Part shown: positions 35,286 through 44,232 of the stretch, in pieces | Numbering within the stretch: the first letter of the stretch is position 1 | How the letters are laid out: every line of letters begins with the position of its first letter | Assembly: GCF_040361335.1 (NCBI RefSeq) | Contig: NZ_APNM01000001.1 | Span: 372,001 to 436,000, forward strand | From: APNM01 sp040361335 | GTDB taxonomy: Bacteria > Pseudomonadota > Gammaproteobacteria > Nevskiales > Salinisphaeraceae | DNA length: 64,000 bases | Direction of reading: 5' to 3' | Notes under the pieces: generated by a model | The model's database searches: none | What the model was told of the DNA's origin: nothing | Seen by the model: the letters and a program-made list of their open reading frames with translations, nothing else | Translations under genes and position numbers: made by a program

Positions 35286-35756
35286 TCAGCTCGCCTGGGC
35301 GATGGGGTCGTAATCCAGCAGTAGCGCGTGCAGGGCCTTGTCGTCCTCCGCGGCGCGCAGGCGCTTGAGGCAGTCCTCGTCGGCGAACATTTCGGCCAGC
35401 GCCTTGAGGATGCGCAGATGCGCCTCCGTGGATTCCTGCGGTACGAGCAGCCCGAACAGCATGTCCACCGGCCGGTCGTCGGACGCTTCGAAGTCCACGC
35501 CCTGCGGCAGCCGGATCATGGCGCCTACGCATTCGTCCAGGCCCTTGAGGCGGCCGTGGGGAATGGCCACGCCGTCGCCGATCCCGGTGCTGCCGAGCTT
35601 TTCGCGGGCCACCAGCCCGGTGAAGATCTCGGTCGCGGTCAGGTACGGGGTGGCCTCCGCCAGGATTTCCGACAGGCGCTCGAGGGCGCGCTTCTTGCTT
35701 TGGACGTCGGCTACGACCCGGACCCGGTCCGGGTGGATGATGTCGGCAATGGTCAT
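35286..35756 (-). CDS. ptsN: PTS EIIA-Ntr (nitrogen regulatory IIA)
   Basis: The 156-residue protein has the EIIA-Fru/Ntr fold with His67 in GDGVAIPHGRL as phospho-acceptor and PVDMLFGLLVPQESTEAHLR. In proteobacteria PtsN is the terminal acceptor of the nitrogen PTS and regulates potassium uptake, phosphate sensing and other targets by binding. It lies between hpf and hprK, 16 bp after hpf, in the usual rpoN-hpf-ptsN order. Confidence 0.95.
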   Translation of the reverse strand: MTIADIIHPDRVRVVADVQSKKRALERLSEILAEATPYLTATEIFTGLVAREKLGSTGIGDGVAIPHGRLKGLDECVGAMIRLPQGVDFEASDDRPVDMLFGLLVPQESTEAHLRILKALAEMFADEDCLKRLRAAEDDKALHALLLDYDPIAQAS

Positions 35757-35772
35757 GCGTTTTCCTATCTGG

Positions 35773-36099
35773 TCAGCTCGCGTTGATCTGGGCCTGCTGG
35801 CCCTCGCGATTGTGGTGATCGGTCAGCTTTTCCTTGAACTTGCGGGTCTGACGGTCGAGCCGGTCGATCATCACGTCGATCGCGGCATACATATCGGCCT
35901 CGACCGCCTCGGCATGAAGGGTGGTGCCGGACAGCTTCAGCGTCGCCTCGGCCTTGTGTCGCTGCTTTTCGACCTCGAGCACGATCTCGGCGTCGATGAC
36001 ATGGTCGAAGTGGCGCTCCACGCGCTGCAGCTTGGTGCTGACGTAGTCGCGCAGCGCATCCGTCAGGTCGATGTGGTGTCCGGAGATGTTGAGGTTCAT
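35773..36099 (-). CDS. hpf: Ribosome hibernation promoting factor (short form)
   Basis: The 108-residue protein begins MNLNISGHHIDLTDALRDYV and has the HPF/RaiA beta-alpha-beta fold with basic residues along KLQRVERHFDHVIDAEIVLE. The length is that of short HPF, which promotes 100S dimers in gammaproteobacteria together with RMF. It is encoded 152 bp after rpoN on the same strand. That gap is GC-rich and shows only a CCGGCATGCC palindrome. Confidence 0.95.
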   Translation of the reverse strand: MNLNISGHHIDLTDALRDYVSTKLQRVERHFDHVIDAEIVLEVEKQRHKAEATLKLSGTTLHAEAVEADMYAAIDVMIDRLDRQTRKFKEKLTDHHNREGQQAQINAS

Positions 36100-36250
36100 A
36101 CCGCGCTCCTTGAATGAGACGGAGGGTGACCGGTCATGCCGGGGAGGGGGCGGGCGAGGGCGCCCGCGCCGCGGCGGCCGCCGGGGATGCCGGCATGCCT
36201 CGCGGAGGTCGCGCCGTCGCGACGGATACGGGTGTGGCGCCGCGGCGTGC

Positions 36251-37681
36251 TCATGCGTTCTGCCGCCGGCGCTGGTGCGAGGGGGGAATGCCCAGCGCCT
36301 CGCGGTACTTGGCCACGGTGCGGCGCGCCACGCGCACGCCTTCGGCGAGCAGCATCTCGGCCAGCTTGCTGTCCGAGAGCGGCTTGTCCACCCCTTCCTC
36401 GCCGACCAGGCGGCGGATCATCGCCTGGATCGCGGTGGCCGAGCAGGTGCCGCCGTCGGTGGTGGCGACGTGGCTGGAGAAGAAATACTTCAGCTCGAAC
36501 AGGCCGCGCGGGGTCTGCATGTACTTGTTGGCTGTCGCGCGTGACACGGTCGATTCGTGTATGTCCAGGCTGTCGGCGACGTCGCGGAGCACCAGTGGCT
36601 TCATCGCCTCTTCGCCATATTCCAGGAATGCGCGCTGGGCTTCAACTATGCATTGCGCGACCCGCAGCAGGGTCTCGTTGCGGCTCCTGAGGCTGTTCAG
36701 GAAGAACCGTGCCTCCTGCAGGTGCGATTTGAGCGTGGTCTGGTCGGCGCTCTTGTCGGCGCGCTTGACCAGGGCGAGGTAGTGCGGGTTGATCCGCAGC
36801 CGCGGCGCGATGTCCGGGTTCAGGGTCACCTGCCAGCGGCCCTCGCGCTTGATCACGAAGACCTCCGGGACCACGTAGTCGGCCTCGTGGTCCGAGAACG
36901 CCTCGCCGGGGTGCGGCTGCAGGCTCTGGATCAGGCTGACGGCGGGCGCGAGCGCATCGGTACCGACGTCCAGGCGCCGGGCCAGGGCGGCATGGTCGTG
37001 CGCGGCCAGCAGCTCCAGCAGGTCGTTGTCGACGATGGCCAGGGCGAGATCCCGGCCCTCGGTGTCTGGGGGCGTCTGGCGGAGCTGGATCGACAGGCAT
37101 TCGGCGAGATCGCGCGCGGCGACGCCGGGCGGGTCGAACTGCTGGACCGTGGCGAGCACGGTCTCGATCGCCGACTCGTCGATGCCGTGCTCGGCACACA
37201 GGCGGGCGCAGAGCTCGGGCCAGTTGCGCAGGTAACCGTAATCGTCGACGGCGTCGATCAGATGGGCCGCGATCTCGGCGTCGCGTTCCGTGAAGGAGTG
37301 CAGCTCGGCCTGCCAGGTCAGGTGCTCGTGCAGACCCGGCGGGGTATGCATGTTGGCCTGGCGATAATCCCACAGGGCCTCTTCGTCGGCGCTGGGCGCG
37401 CTCGGTGCCGGCCCGCTCTGGTAGATGTCGTCCCAGTCGGCGTCGACCGGCAGGTTCTCGGGGATGTCGTCGCCGGCGGGCCGGTTCTCCTCGGCGCGGT
37501 CCGGCGCCTCCTCGGGCACCTCCTCGCGCTCCTCGGCCTCCAGCATGAGATTGGATTCCAGGGCCTCCTGGATCTCCGTGCGCAGGTCGAGGGTGGACAA
37601 CTGCAGCATGCGGATCGCCTGCTGCAGCGCGGGCGTCATGGTCAGGCTCTGCCCGAGCTTGAGGGAGACCGACTGCTTCAT
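36251..37681 (-). CDS. rpoN: RNA polymerase sigma54 factor
   Basis: The 476-residue protein has the Gln-rich Region I start MKQSVSLKLGQSLTMTPALQ, an acidic Region II (about 55-110), the core-binding domain, and the RpoN box ARRTVAKYREALGIPP at the C-terminus. It recognises -24/-12 promoters and needs AAA+ activators. One such activator (glrR) and one exact sigma54 promoter lie in this window. Its ATG overlaps the lptB stop (ATGA), the conserved lptB-rpoN coupling. Confidence 0.97.
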   Translation of the reverse strand: MKQSVSLKLGQSLTMTPALQQAIRMLQLSTLDLRTEIQEALESNLMLEAEEREEVPEEAPDRAEENRPAGDDIPENLPVDADWDDIYQSGPAPSAPSADEEALWDYRQANMHTPPGLHEHLTWQAELHSFTERDAEIAAHLIDAVDDYGYLRNWPELCARLCAEHGIDESAIETVLATVQQFDPPGVAARDLAECLSIQLRQTPPDTEGRDLALAIVDNDLLELLAAHDHAALARRLDVGTDALAPAVSLIQSLQPHPGEAFSDHEADYVVPEVFVIKREGRWQVTLNPDIAPRLRINPHYLALVKRADKSADQTTLKSHLQEARFFLNSLRSRNETLLRVAQCIVEAQRAFLEYGEEAMKPLVLRDVADSLDIHESTVSRATANKYMQTPRGLFELKYFFSSHVATTDGGTCSATAIQAMIRRLVGEEGVDKPLSDSKLAEMLLAEGVRVARRTVAKYREALGIPPSHQRRRQNA

Positions 37682-38415
37682 AGCCGGAAGTCCTCGCCCA
37701 GGTACACGCGCCGTACCTGCTCGTCCGCGAGTACGTCGTCCGCGGCGCCGGCGGCGATGACGCCCCCGGCGCTCAGGATATAGGCGCGGTCGCAGATGCC
37801 CAGTGTTTCGCGCACGTTGTGGTCCGTGATCAAGATGCCGATGCCGCGTTCCTGCAGGTGCCGCACGATGCTTCGAATGTCGCCGATGGATATCGGATCG
37901 ATCCCGGCGAACGGCTCGTCCAGCAACATGAAGCGCGGTTCGGCGGCGAGCGCCCGCGCGATCTCCACCCGGCGGCGCTCGCCGCCGGACAGGCTCAACC
38001 CCTGGCTGTCGCGGATGTGGCCGATCGACAATTCGTCGAGCAGCGCCTCCAGGCGTGCCTCGCGCTGCTGCCGGGAAAGGCCGCGCCTCACCTGCAGTAT
38101 CGCCATGATGTTATCGGCCACGGAGAGCTTTCGGAAGACCGAGGCCTCCTGCGGCAGGTAGCCGAGCCCCCGGCGCGCCCGCCGGTGCATGGGCATGCGG
38201 GTGATGTCGGTGTCGTCCAGGTGGATGCGGCCGGCGTCCGGCGGCACCAGGCCCACCATCATGTAGAACGAGGTGGTCTTGCCGGCGCCGTTGGGGCCCA
38301 GCAGGCCGACCACCTCGCCGGCGTGCACCTCGAGGTCGACGTCGTGCACCACGTCGCGGCCGCGGTAGCGCTTCCGCAGACCGGTGGCGCGCAGTACCCC
38401 GGGTTCAGCCGTCAT
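37678..38415 (-). CDS. lptB: LPS export ABC transporter ATP-binding protein
   Basis: The 245-residue ATPase has Walker A GPNGAGKTT, signature LSGGERRRVEIARAL, Walker B FMLLDEPFAGIDP and the switch His in LITDHNVRETL. With LptF and LptG (not in window) it extracts LPS from the inner membrane. ATG 38415 has GGAG at good spacing; a second ATG lies five codons upstream. It overlaps lptA by 11 bp and rpoN by 4 bp. Confidence 0.96.
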   Translation of the reverse strand: MTAEPGVLRATGLRKRYRGRDVVHDVDLEVHAGEVVGLLGPNGAGKTTSFYMMVGLVPPDAGRIHLDDTDITRMPMHRRARRGLGYLPQEASVFRKLSVADNIMAILQVRRGLSRQQREARLEALLDELSIGHIRDSQGLSLSGGERRRVEIARALAAEPRFMLLDEPFAGIDPISIGDIRSIVRHLQERGIGILITDHNVRETLGICDRAYILSAGGVIAAGAADDVLADEQVRRVYLGEDFRL

Positions 38416-38962
38416 CGGCGGCTCCCGCATTCCCGTCCGGCGTCTCCTCGCCGGACGGGCTCTGATCCGGCGGCGGTTCCGCGTCCGGTGGCGGTTCCAG
38501 GGTGATGCGGACCCGTTCGCCGTCCTCGCCATCGGCGCGGCGCGCCTTGGTGCGACCGCTGGCGAGGTCGTGGGTGATGGTGTCGCTGCGCACCGCGTTG
38601 CCGCCGCGCTCGATCATCGCCTCGCCCCGCAGTTCCACCAGTTCGGAGCCGCTGCGGTAGGTCATGCGCGCCGCCGAGCCGTTGACCGGTGCCTCGTCCG
38701 GATTGGCGGGTGCCTGATGCAGACGCGCCGGGTTGCCGGTGAGCACGGCGGTGAACCGGTCGTCGGCGTCGCGCGTGACCACCAGCTTGTCGCCGCGCAG
38801 CTCCAGGCCCTCGCGCGTGAGCACCACGTCGCCCCGGTAGATGCTGCGCCCGGCGTTGCGGTCCAGCTCCGCGGTGTCGGACTGGATCTCGATGCCGCGG
38901 GCCGGGGCCGCCGCGGCGAGCAGGGCGATGGCGATCAGGGCGAAACGACGGTCAAGGCGCAT
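38405..38962 (-). CDS. lptA: LPS transport periplasmic protein LptA
   Basis: The 185-residue precursor has a signal peptide (start MRLDRRFALIAIALLAAAAP, cleavage near ARG-IE) and the OstA/LptA beta-jellyroll pattern with IYRGDVVLTREGLELRGDKL. It forms the periplasmic bridge carrying LPS from LptC to LptD. The C-terminal tail (about 150-185) is Pro/Glu/Asp-rich and longer than in E. coli. It overlaps lptC by 11 bp and lptB by 11 bp. Confidence 0.92.
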   Translation of the reverse strand: MRLDRRFALIAIALLAAAAPARGIEIQSDTAELDRNAGRSIYRGDVVLTREGLELRGDKLVVTRDADDRFTAVLTGNPARLHQAPANPDEAPVNGSAARMTYRSGSELVELRGEAMIERGGNAVRSDTITHDLASGRTKARRADGEDGERVRITLEPPPDAEPPPDQSPSGEETPDGNAGAADDG

Positions 38963-39497
38963 AGGTCACCTCGACATCGTGCCGCAGCCGCAGCCGGTCG
39001 CTGTCCAGGTACACCGTCATGCCGCGCGCGCGGATGTCCTGGCCGGGGGCTCGGGCGGTCACCTCGGCGTCGGTCTCGACACGGTCGGCGTCGGGCCGTA
39101 CCCGGGCGCGGGGCGTGGTCACGCGCAGCTCGCCGTCGTCGCGGCGCTGGCTCAGCACGACCCCGCCCTCCAGGTGGATGTCGCGGCTGCCCGCCGGGAC
39201 CCGGCCGCGCGGGGCGTCGAGGCGCCAGGGGCCGCGTTCGCCGGCGAGATAGGTCACGTCGATGCCGGTCAGGCGCACGGCATCGTCGGGATAGTGCAGG
39301 GACTCGTCGGTGCGGATGCGATATTTGAGGTCGCCCTGGGGGCCCATCTGAAGGATCTCGGCATCGAGCAGGTAATAGTCGCTGTCGCCCGGTGTCGCCG
39401 GGACGTCGTCCGGCTCGGGCCGGCTCGGGTCGTACAGGCGCAGGGCGAACAGTGCCGCCATCGCCAGCAGGACCGCCGCCAGACCGGCGCGGATCAC
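38952..39497 (-). CDS. lptC: LPS export protein LptC
   Basis: The 181-residue protein has one N-terminal membrane helix (about 3-20) and a periplasmic LptC beta-jellyroll (DYYLLDAEILQMGPQGDLKY, then the late DIRARGMTVYLDSDRLRLRH). It links the LptBFG transporter to LptA. The start appears to be GTG 39497. The ATG 29 bp upstream, overlapping the kdsC stop, is in another frame and gives only a 10-codon mini-ORF. Confidence 0.9.
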   Translation of the reverse strand: MIRAGLAAVLLAMAALFALRLYDPSRPEPDDVPATPGDSDYYLLDAEILQMGPQGDLKYRIRTDESLHYPDDAVRLTGIDVTYLAGERGPWRLDAPRGRVPAGSRDIHLEGGVVLSQRRDDGELRVTTPRARVRPDADRVETDAEVTARAPGQDIRARGMTVYLDSDRLRLRHDVEVTYAP

Positions 39498-39522
39498 GCC
39501 GCGACCCCGTGTCGCAGGAGGC

Positions 39523-40032
39523 TCATGCCGAAGCGTCCCGGCCGCTGCGCGCGGCTATCAGCAGCTCGCAGGCTTCGCGCACGGCGCCGGCGCCGCCGGC
39601 GGCGGCGCTGACCCAGTCCGCCGCGTCCCGGACTTCGGGGACCGCATCGGGCACCGCCAATGCCAGTCCCGCACGCTGCATCAGCGGCAGGTCGGGCAGG
39701 TCGTCGCCCATGACCGCCGCCTGCGCGGGGTCCAGGCCGAGATCGTCCAGAAGGCCCTCGAACGCGGCCAGCTTGTCCTCGGTATCCATGTAGATGTACT
39801 GCAGGCCCAGATCCAGCAGGCGATCCTCGACGGCGCGCGAGGGACGTCCGCTGATCGCGGCGGGGGTGATGTCCACGGCCTGCAGCCGCTTGAGGCCGAG
39901 GCCGTCGCGGATATGCATGGACTTGAATTCGGCGCCGTCGGGGCCGAGGTAAAGCCGGCCGTCGGTCATCACGCCGTCGATGTCGAACACCGCGAGGCGG
40001 ATCGCCGCCGCCCTGGCTTGCAAATCGCTCAT
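39523..40032 (-). CDS. kdsC: 3-deoxy-D-manno-octulosonate 8-phosphate phosphatase
   Basis: The 169-residue HAD-family phosphatase has LAVFDIDGVMTDGRLYLG (nucleophile and acid Asp), AISGRPSRAVEDRL, and AAVMGDDLPDLPLMQRAGLA for Mg2+ binding. It lacks a cap domain, as in tetrameric KdsC. It removes phosphate from KDO-8-P in LPS core synthesis. Its ATG overlaps the kdsD stop (ATGA). Confidence 0.94.
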   Translation of the reverse strand: MSDLQARAAAIRLAVFDIDGVMTDGRLYLGPDGAEFKSMHIRDGLGLKRLQAVDITPAAISGRPSRAVEDRLLDLGLQYIYMDTEDKLAAFEGLLDDLGLDPAQAAVMGDDLPDLPLMQRAGLALAVPDAVPEVRDAADWVSAAAGGAGAVREACELLIAARSGRDASA

Positions 40033-41000
40033 ACCACTCCCGCCCGTAGCAGATCGTGCATGTTGAGGGCGCCGACGGGGCGGCGCTCGGCGTCCACCAC
40101 CATCAGGCCGTTGATCTTGTGCGCTTCCATCATGTGCAGCGCCTCGGCCGCCAGCATGTCGGGGCCGGCGGTACGCGGTGCCCGCGTCATCACCTCGGCG
40201 ATGGGTGTGCTGCGCACGTCGGCCGCGCTGTCCAGGGCGCGCCGTAGGTCGCCGTCGGTGAACAATCCCGACAGACGGCCCTCGCCGTCGACCACGCCGG
40301 TCATGCCCAGCCGCGTGCGCGTCATCTCCAGCAGCGCGTCGCCCAGGGGCGTGGTCTCGTCCACCACCGGCATCTCGTCGCCGCGGTGCATGATGTCCTC
40401 CAGCCGCAGCAGCAGGCGCCGGCCCAGCGCGCCGCCCGGATGCGCCATGGCGAAATCCTCGGCGGTGAACTCGCGCGCCTCCAGCAATGCGATCGCCAGG
40501 GCGTCGCCCATCGCCAGCGTGGCCGTGGTGCTGGAGGTGGGGGCCAGGTCCAGCGGACAGGCCTCCTCCGCCACGCTCACGTCCAGGTGGACATCCGCCC
40601 GGCGCGCCAGCGTCGAGCCCGGACGGCCGGTGAGCGCGATCAGCGGCAGCGCCAGGCGCTTGATCAGCGGCAGGATGGTCAGGACCTCCGCCGTCTCGCC
40701 CGAATTGGACAGCGCCATCACCACGTCGTTGCCGGTGAGCATCCCGAGATCGCCGTGGCTGGCCTCGCCGGGGTGCACGAAAAAGGCCGGCGTGCCGGTG
40801 GAGGCCAGCGTGGCCGCGATCTTGCCGCCGATGTGACCGGACTTGCCCATGCCGGTGACGATCACCCGGCCGTGACAGGCGTACATCAGCTTGGCCGCGG
40901 CCGCGAAGTCGTCCCCGATGCGCTCCGCGAGGGCGGTCACCGCGCCGGCCTCGATCTCGACGACCCGCCGGCCCATGGCGATGAGAGCGTCGTCCCTCAT
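40029..41000 (-). CDS. kdsD: Arabinose-5-phosphate isomerase
   Basis: The 323-residue protein has a SIS isomerase domain (about 35-170; VIVTGMGKSGHIGGKIAATL, ALSNSGETAEVL) and two CBS domains (about 205-320). It interconverts ribulose 5-phosphate and arabinose 5-phosphate, the first step to KDO. Order kdsD-kdsC-lptC-lptA-lptB-rpoN on one strand with overlaps makes one LPS operon. The gap to the next gene upstream (41001-41145) shows nothing I can name. Confidence 0.95.
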   Translation of the reverse strand: MRDDALIAMGRRVVEIEAGAVTALAERIGDDFAAAAKLMYACHGRVIVTGMGKSGHIGGKIAATLASTGTPAFFVHPGEASHGDLGMLTGNDVVMALSNSGETAEVLTILPLIKRLALPLIALTGRPGSTLARRADVHLDVSVAEEACPLDLAPTSSTTATLAMGDALAIALLEAREFTAEDFAMAHPGGALGRRLLLRLEDIMHRGDEMPVVDETTPLGDALLEMTRTRLGMTGVVDGEGRLSGLFTDGDLRRALDSAADVRSTPIAEVMTRAPRTAGPDMLAAEALHMMEAHKINGLMVVDAERRPVGALNMHDLLRAGVV

Positions 41001-41145
41001 GCGCCGCGCGCCCCGCTGGCGTGGTCGCCGGAAACAGGGGGCGCGGTCCCGTGGATGCGCACGCGGGATTCGCCGCCGTCGCGCATCGAATCGACACGAA
41101 TGCGATTGGCACCTTTCATGCTTCCATTATCCGTCGCAGACGCCC

Positions 41146-42114
41146 TCATTGGAAACGGGACACGTACAACAGCGTCTGGTAGGCGGCGAAGGCAGCGAGC
41201 AGGAGCAGGCCGTGGCCGCGGCCGATGCGACCGCCGCGCAGCACGCAGAGCAGGAACAGGGCGACCGTGGCGCCGGCCATCACCGGCAGGTCGCGAGCGA
41301 GAGCGCCGTCGGGCAGCAGGCCGGGCGCGAGCAGGGCGGGGGCCGGCAGCACCGCCAGCAGGTTGAACAGGTTGGAGCCCACGATGTTGCCCAGCACCAA
41401 CTCGTGGGCCCGGCGCCGCACCGCGGCCAGCGAGGTGGCCAGTTCCGGCAGGCTGGTACCGACGGCGACCACGGTCAGTCCGATCACCAGTTCGCTCACG
41501 CCGAGCGCGGCGGCGATGTTGGAGGCGCCCCAGACCAGTAGCTGCGAACTCACCGGCATCAGCACCACGCCCAGGGCGAGCCAGCCGGCCGCGGCGCGCG
41601 GTGCCAGCTCGACCTCGTTCGCGGCGATTATCTCGGCGGCCAGCGGATCGTCCGCGGGGTCGCCGTCGTCACGGGCCAGCCGCGCCAGGAAGGCCAGTAG
41701 GGCCGCCAGGGCCAGCAACAGGAGGATGCCGTCGAGCGCCGACAGTTGGCCGTCGGCGGCGAGCAGCCAGGCGCCGCCCGTGACCGCCAGCAGTACCGGC
41801 AACTCGCGCCGGGACAGGCCGCGAGGCACGGCCAGCGGCATCATCAGGGCGGTCGCGCCGAGCACCAGCAGGATGTTGGTGATGTTGGAGCCGACGGCGT
41901 TGCCGATCGCCAGGCCCGCCTTGCCTTGGACCGAGGCGACGGTCGAGACCACGATCTCGGGCAGGCTGGTGCCGATGCCGACCACGGTCAGGCCGATCAG
42001 CAGGGCCGGCACGCCCAGGGCGCGCGCGCTGGCGGCGGCGCCCAGGATGAAACGGTCGGCACTGAACACGAGCAGGGCGAGGCCGCCGGCGACGGCGACG
42101 AGGCTCAAAAGCAT
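41146..42114 (-). CDS. Calcium/sodium antiporter of the CaCA family (second copy, yrbG position)
   Basis: A 322-residue exchanger with about ten membrane segments and both alpha repeats: GLTVVGIGTSLPEIVVS with GNAVGSNITNILLV, and GLTVVAVGTSLPELATS with GNIVGSNLFNLLAV. A charged cytosolic loop lies around residues 150-175. Its place next to kdsD matches yrbG in E. coli, where yrbG precedes kdsD. It is a distant paralog of the gene at 4071. It is divergent from the ABC exporter gene at 42229. Confidence 0.92.
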   Translation of the reverse strand: MLLSLVAVAGGLALLVFSADRFILGAAASARALGVPALLIGLTVVGIGTSLPEIVVSTVASVQGKAGLAIGNAVGSNITNILLVLGATALMMPLAVPRGLSRRELPVLLAVTGGAWLLAADGQLSALDGILLLLALAALLAFLARLARDDGDPADDPLAAEIIAANEVELAPRAAAGWLALGVVLMPVSSQLLVWGASNIAAALGVSELVIGLTVVAVGTSLPELATSLAAVRRRAHELVLGNIVGSNLFNLLAVLPAPALLAPGLLPDGALARDLPVMAGATVALFLLCVLRGGRIGRGHGLLLLAAFAAYQTLLYVSRFQ

Positions 42115-42193
42115 GGGCTGTTTCCGGCACTTGCTAGCGGCGAAAGCGGGCCATGATGGTACCGGAAACGCGGGCGCCGGTTGCGGCGGTGCG

Positions 42194-42199
42194 TATAAT
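42194..42199 (+). promoter_or_regulatory. -10 box upstream of the ABC exporter operon
   Basis: An exact TATAAT 30 bp upstream of the ABC ATPase ATG, in the 114-bp gap between divergent genes. No good -35 match at 17 bp; the sequence around it is GC-rich. Confidence 0.55.
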
Positions 42200-42228
42200 G
42201 CGCGCCCTGTCCTGTCCTCAGCTCCGCC

Positions 42229-43161
42229 ATGACCGACATCGCGATCGCCATCGAGGATGTGCGCAAGCGCTTCGGCGACACCGAGGCGCTCAAGGGCGTG
42301 TCCTTCGACATCCGACGCGGCGAATACTTCGGCCTCCTGGGGCCGAACGGCGCCGGCAAGTCCACCCTGATCAACCTGATCGCCGGCCTCGCCCGGATCG
42401 ATTCCGGGCGCATCGCGGTGCTCGGCAACGACGTGGTCCGGGATTACCGGGCCGCGCGCCGCAGCCTGGGCGTGGTGCCCCAGGAACTGGTCTACGATCC
42501 CTTCTTCCCGGTCCTGGACCTGCTGCGCCTGCAGGCCGGCTACTACGGCTGCGGCCGCGATTACTGGCCGTGGATCGACTATCTGCTGGAGGCCCTGGAG
42601 CTGACCGACAAGCGCGACAGCACCATGCGCCAGCTCTCCGGAGGCATGAAGCGCCGCGTGCTGATCGCTCAGGCGCTCGTGCACAAGCCGGACGTGGTGA
42701 TCCTGGACGAGCCCACGGCCGGCGTGGACGTCGAACTGCGCCGGACCCTGTGGCGCTTCACCCGCGAGCTCTACGACCAGGGCCGGACGATCGTGCTCAC
42801 CACCCACTACCTGGAGGAGGCCGAGGAGCTCTGCGACCGCATCGCCATCCTCAACCACGGCGAGCTCAAGGTTCTGGAGGACAAGCGCGCGCTGCTCGAC
42901 CGCCATCCCTACCGTTTCCTCAAGCTGCGCCTGGAAGGCTCGGGGCACCTGCCGGACAGCGTCCGCGAGCTGGTCGAGAGTACCCACGGCAAGGAGATCG
43001 AACTCAAGCTGGAGCAGGGGCGGCATTACATCGCCGACGTGCTCGAGGCGCTGCGCGACGCCGGTTTCCGCATCCAGGACGTGCGCACGCGCGAGCCCTC
43101 GCTCGAGGACATTTTCGTGGAGCTCACCATGGACGGCGATCCCGCCGTGGAGGCCGCCTGA
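42229..43161 (+). CDS. ABC-2 type exporter, ATP-binding protein (YadG-like)
   Basis: The 310-residue ATPase has Walker A GPNGAGKST, signature LSGGMKRRVLIAQALV, Walker B VVILDEPTAGVD and TTHYLEEAEELCDR. The extra C-terminal domain (about 225-310) is typical of ABC-2 exporter ATPases. It pairs with the permease that overlaps it (TGATG). In E. coli the homologous yadG-yadH pair has no firm substrate, so none is given. Confidence 0.92.
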   Translation: MTDIAIAIEDVRKRFGDTEALKGVSFDIRRGEYFGLLGPNGAGKSTLINLIAGLARIDSGRIAVLGNDVVRDYRAARRSLGVVPQELVYDPFFPVLDLLRLQAGYYGCGRDYWPWIDYLLEALELTDKRDSTMRQLSGGMKRRVLIAQALVHKPDVVILDEPTAGVDVELRRTLWRFTRELYDQGRTIVLTTHYLEEAEELCDRIAILNHGELKVLEDKRALLDRHPYRFLKLRLEGSGHLPDSVRELVESTHGKEIELKLEQGRHYIADVLEALRDAGFRIQDVRTREPSLEDIFVELTMDGDPAVEAA

Positions 43162-43922
43162 TGAACCCGTACGGCTGCTACACCCTGTTCAAGAAGGAGG
43201 TCCGGCGCTTCTGGAGCGTGATCGGCCAGACCGTGGGCGCGCCGGTGATCACCGCGCTGCTGTACCTGGTGGTGTTCCGGCAGGTGCTGGAGGACCGCGT
43301 GCAGGTCTACGACGAGGTGCCGTACACGGCGTTCCTGATCCCGGGCCTGATCATGATGAGCATCATCCAGAACGCCTTCGCCAACACCTCGTCGAGCATC
43401 ACCCAGTCCAAGGTCATGGGCAACCTGGTGTTCGTGCTGATGACACCGCTGTCCGCGCTGGAGCTGTACGCCGCCTACGTCGGCGCGGCCCTGCTGCGGG
43501 CGGCGTTGGTGGCGACCGGGCTCTACATCATGGCGCTGTTCTTCGTGCGCGTGCCCATGAGCCAGCCCCTGGTGACCCTGGCGATGCTGGTCCTGGCCGG
43601 CGGCACCCTGGCCGTGCTGGGCATGATCGCGGGCATCGTGGCCAACAAGTTCGAGCACCTGGCGGCGTTCCAGAATTTCTTCATCATGCCGCTGTCGTTT
43701 TTGTCCGGGGTGTTCTATTCGGTCCACTCGCTGCCCGATGTCGCCCGCACGGCGTCGCACTACAATCCGTTCTTCTACATGATCGACGGCTTCCGGCACG
43801 GCTTCTTCGGCGTGGGCGACGCGCCGCCGGCGTTGTCGCTGGCGGTGGTGGGCGTCTTCTTCGTGGCCGTGTCGGGCGTGTGTCTGGCCATGCTCAAGAG
43901 CGGCTACAAGCTGCGCTCGTGA
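43161..43922 (+). CDS. ABC-2 type exporter, permease (YadH-like)
   Basis: The 253-residue protein has six membrane segments and the ABC-2 membrane pattern, including FLIPGLIMMSIIQNAFANTS and the C-terminal PLSFLSGVFYSVHSLPD with HYNPFFYMIDGFRHGFFG. It should form the inner-membrane channel with the preceding ATPase. IbaG and MurA follow within 50 and 310 bp on the same strand. Confidence 0.92.
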   Translation: MNPYGCYTLFKKEVRRFWSVIGQTVGAPVITALLYLVVFRQVLEDRVQVYDEVPYTAFLIPGLIMMSIIQNAFANTSSSITQSKVMGNLVFVLMTPLSALELYAAYVGAALLRAALVATGLYIMALFFVRVPMSQPLVTLAMLVLAGGTLAVLGMIAGIVANKFEHLAAFQNFFIMPLSFLSGVFYSVHSLPDVARTASHYNPFFYMIDGFRHGFFGVGDAPPALSLAVVGVFFVAVSGVCLAMLKSGYKLRS

Positions 43923-43967
43923 TAGGATGACGCGGCCGCGCCACACCCCACAGACACCCCGTATCCG

Positions 43968-44204
43968 ATGTATAGCGCAGACGAACTCAAGCGATTGATC
44001 GAGGCCGGCCTGCCCGACGCCCAGGTCGAGGTCGCCGGCGATGACGGCGTGCACTTCGCGGCGCGCGTGATCTCCCCCAGTTTCTCCGGCAAGGGCATCG
44101 TCGAGCAGCACCGCATGGTCTATGCGGCGTTGGGCGAGCGTATGGGCGGGGATATCCACGCCCTGTCGCTGCGCACACTCACGCCGGAACAGGCGGGCCG
44201 ATGA
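43968..44204 (+). CDS. ibaG: BolA-family protein IbaG (YrbA)
   Basis: The 78-residue protein begins MYSADELKRLIEAGLPDAQV and has the BolA fold core FSGKGIVEQHRMVYAALGER with the conserved His of QHR. BolA-type proteins bind [2Fe-2S] with monothiol glutaredoxins; IbaG is linked to acid stress and envelope upkeep. Its place directly before murA matches yrbA-murA in E. coli. Confidence 0.9.
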   Translation: MYSADELKRLIEAGLPDAQVEVAGDDGVHFAARVISPSFSGKGIVEQHRMVYAALGERMGGDIHALSLRTLTPEQAGR

Positions 44205-44232
44205 CCGGCGTCGCCGGCGGGACGGGCCGCTG

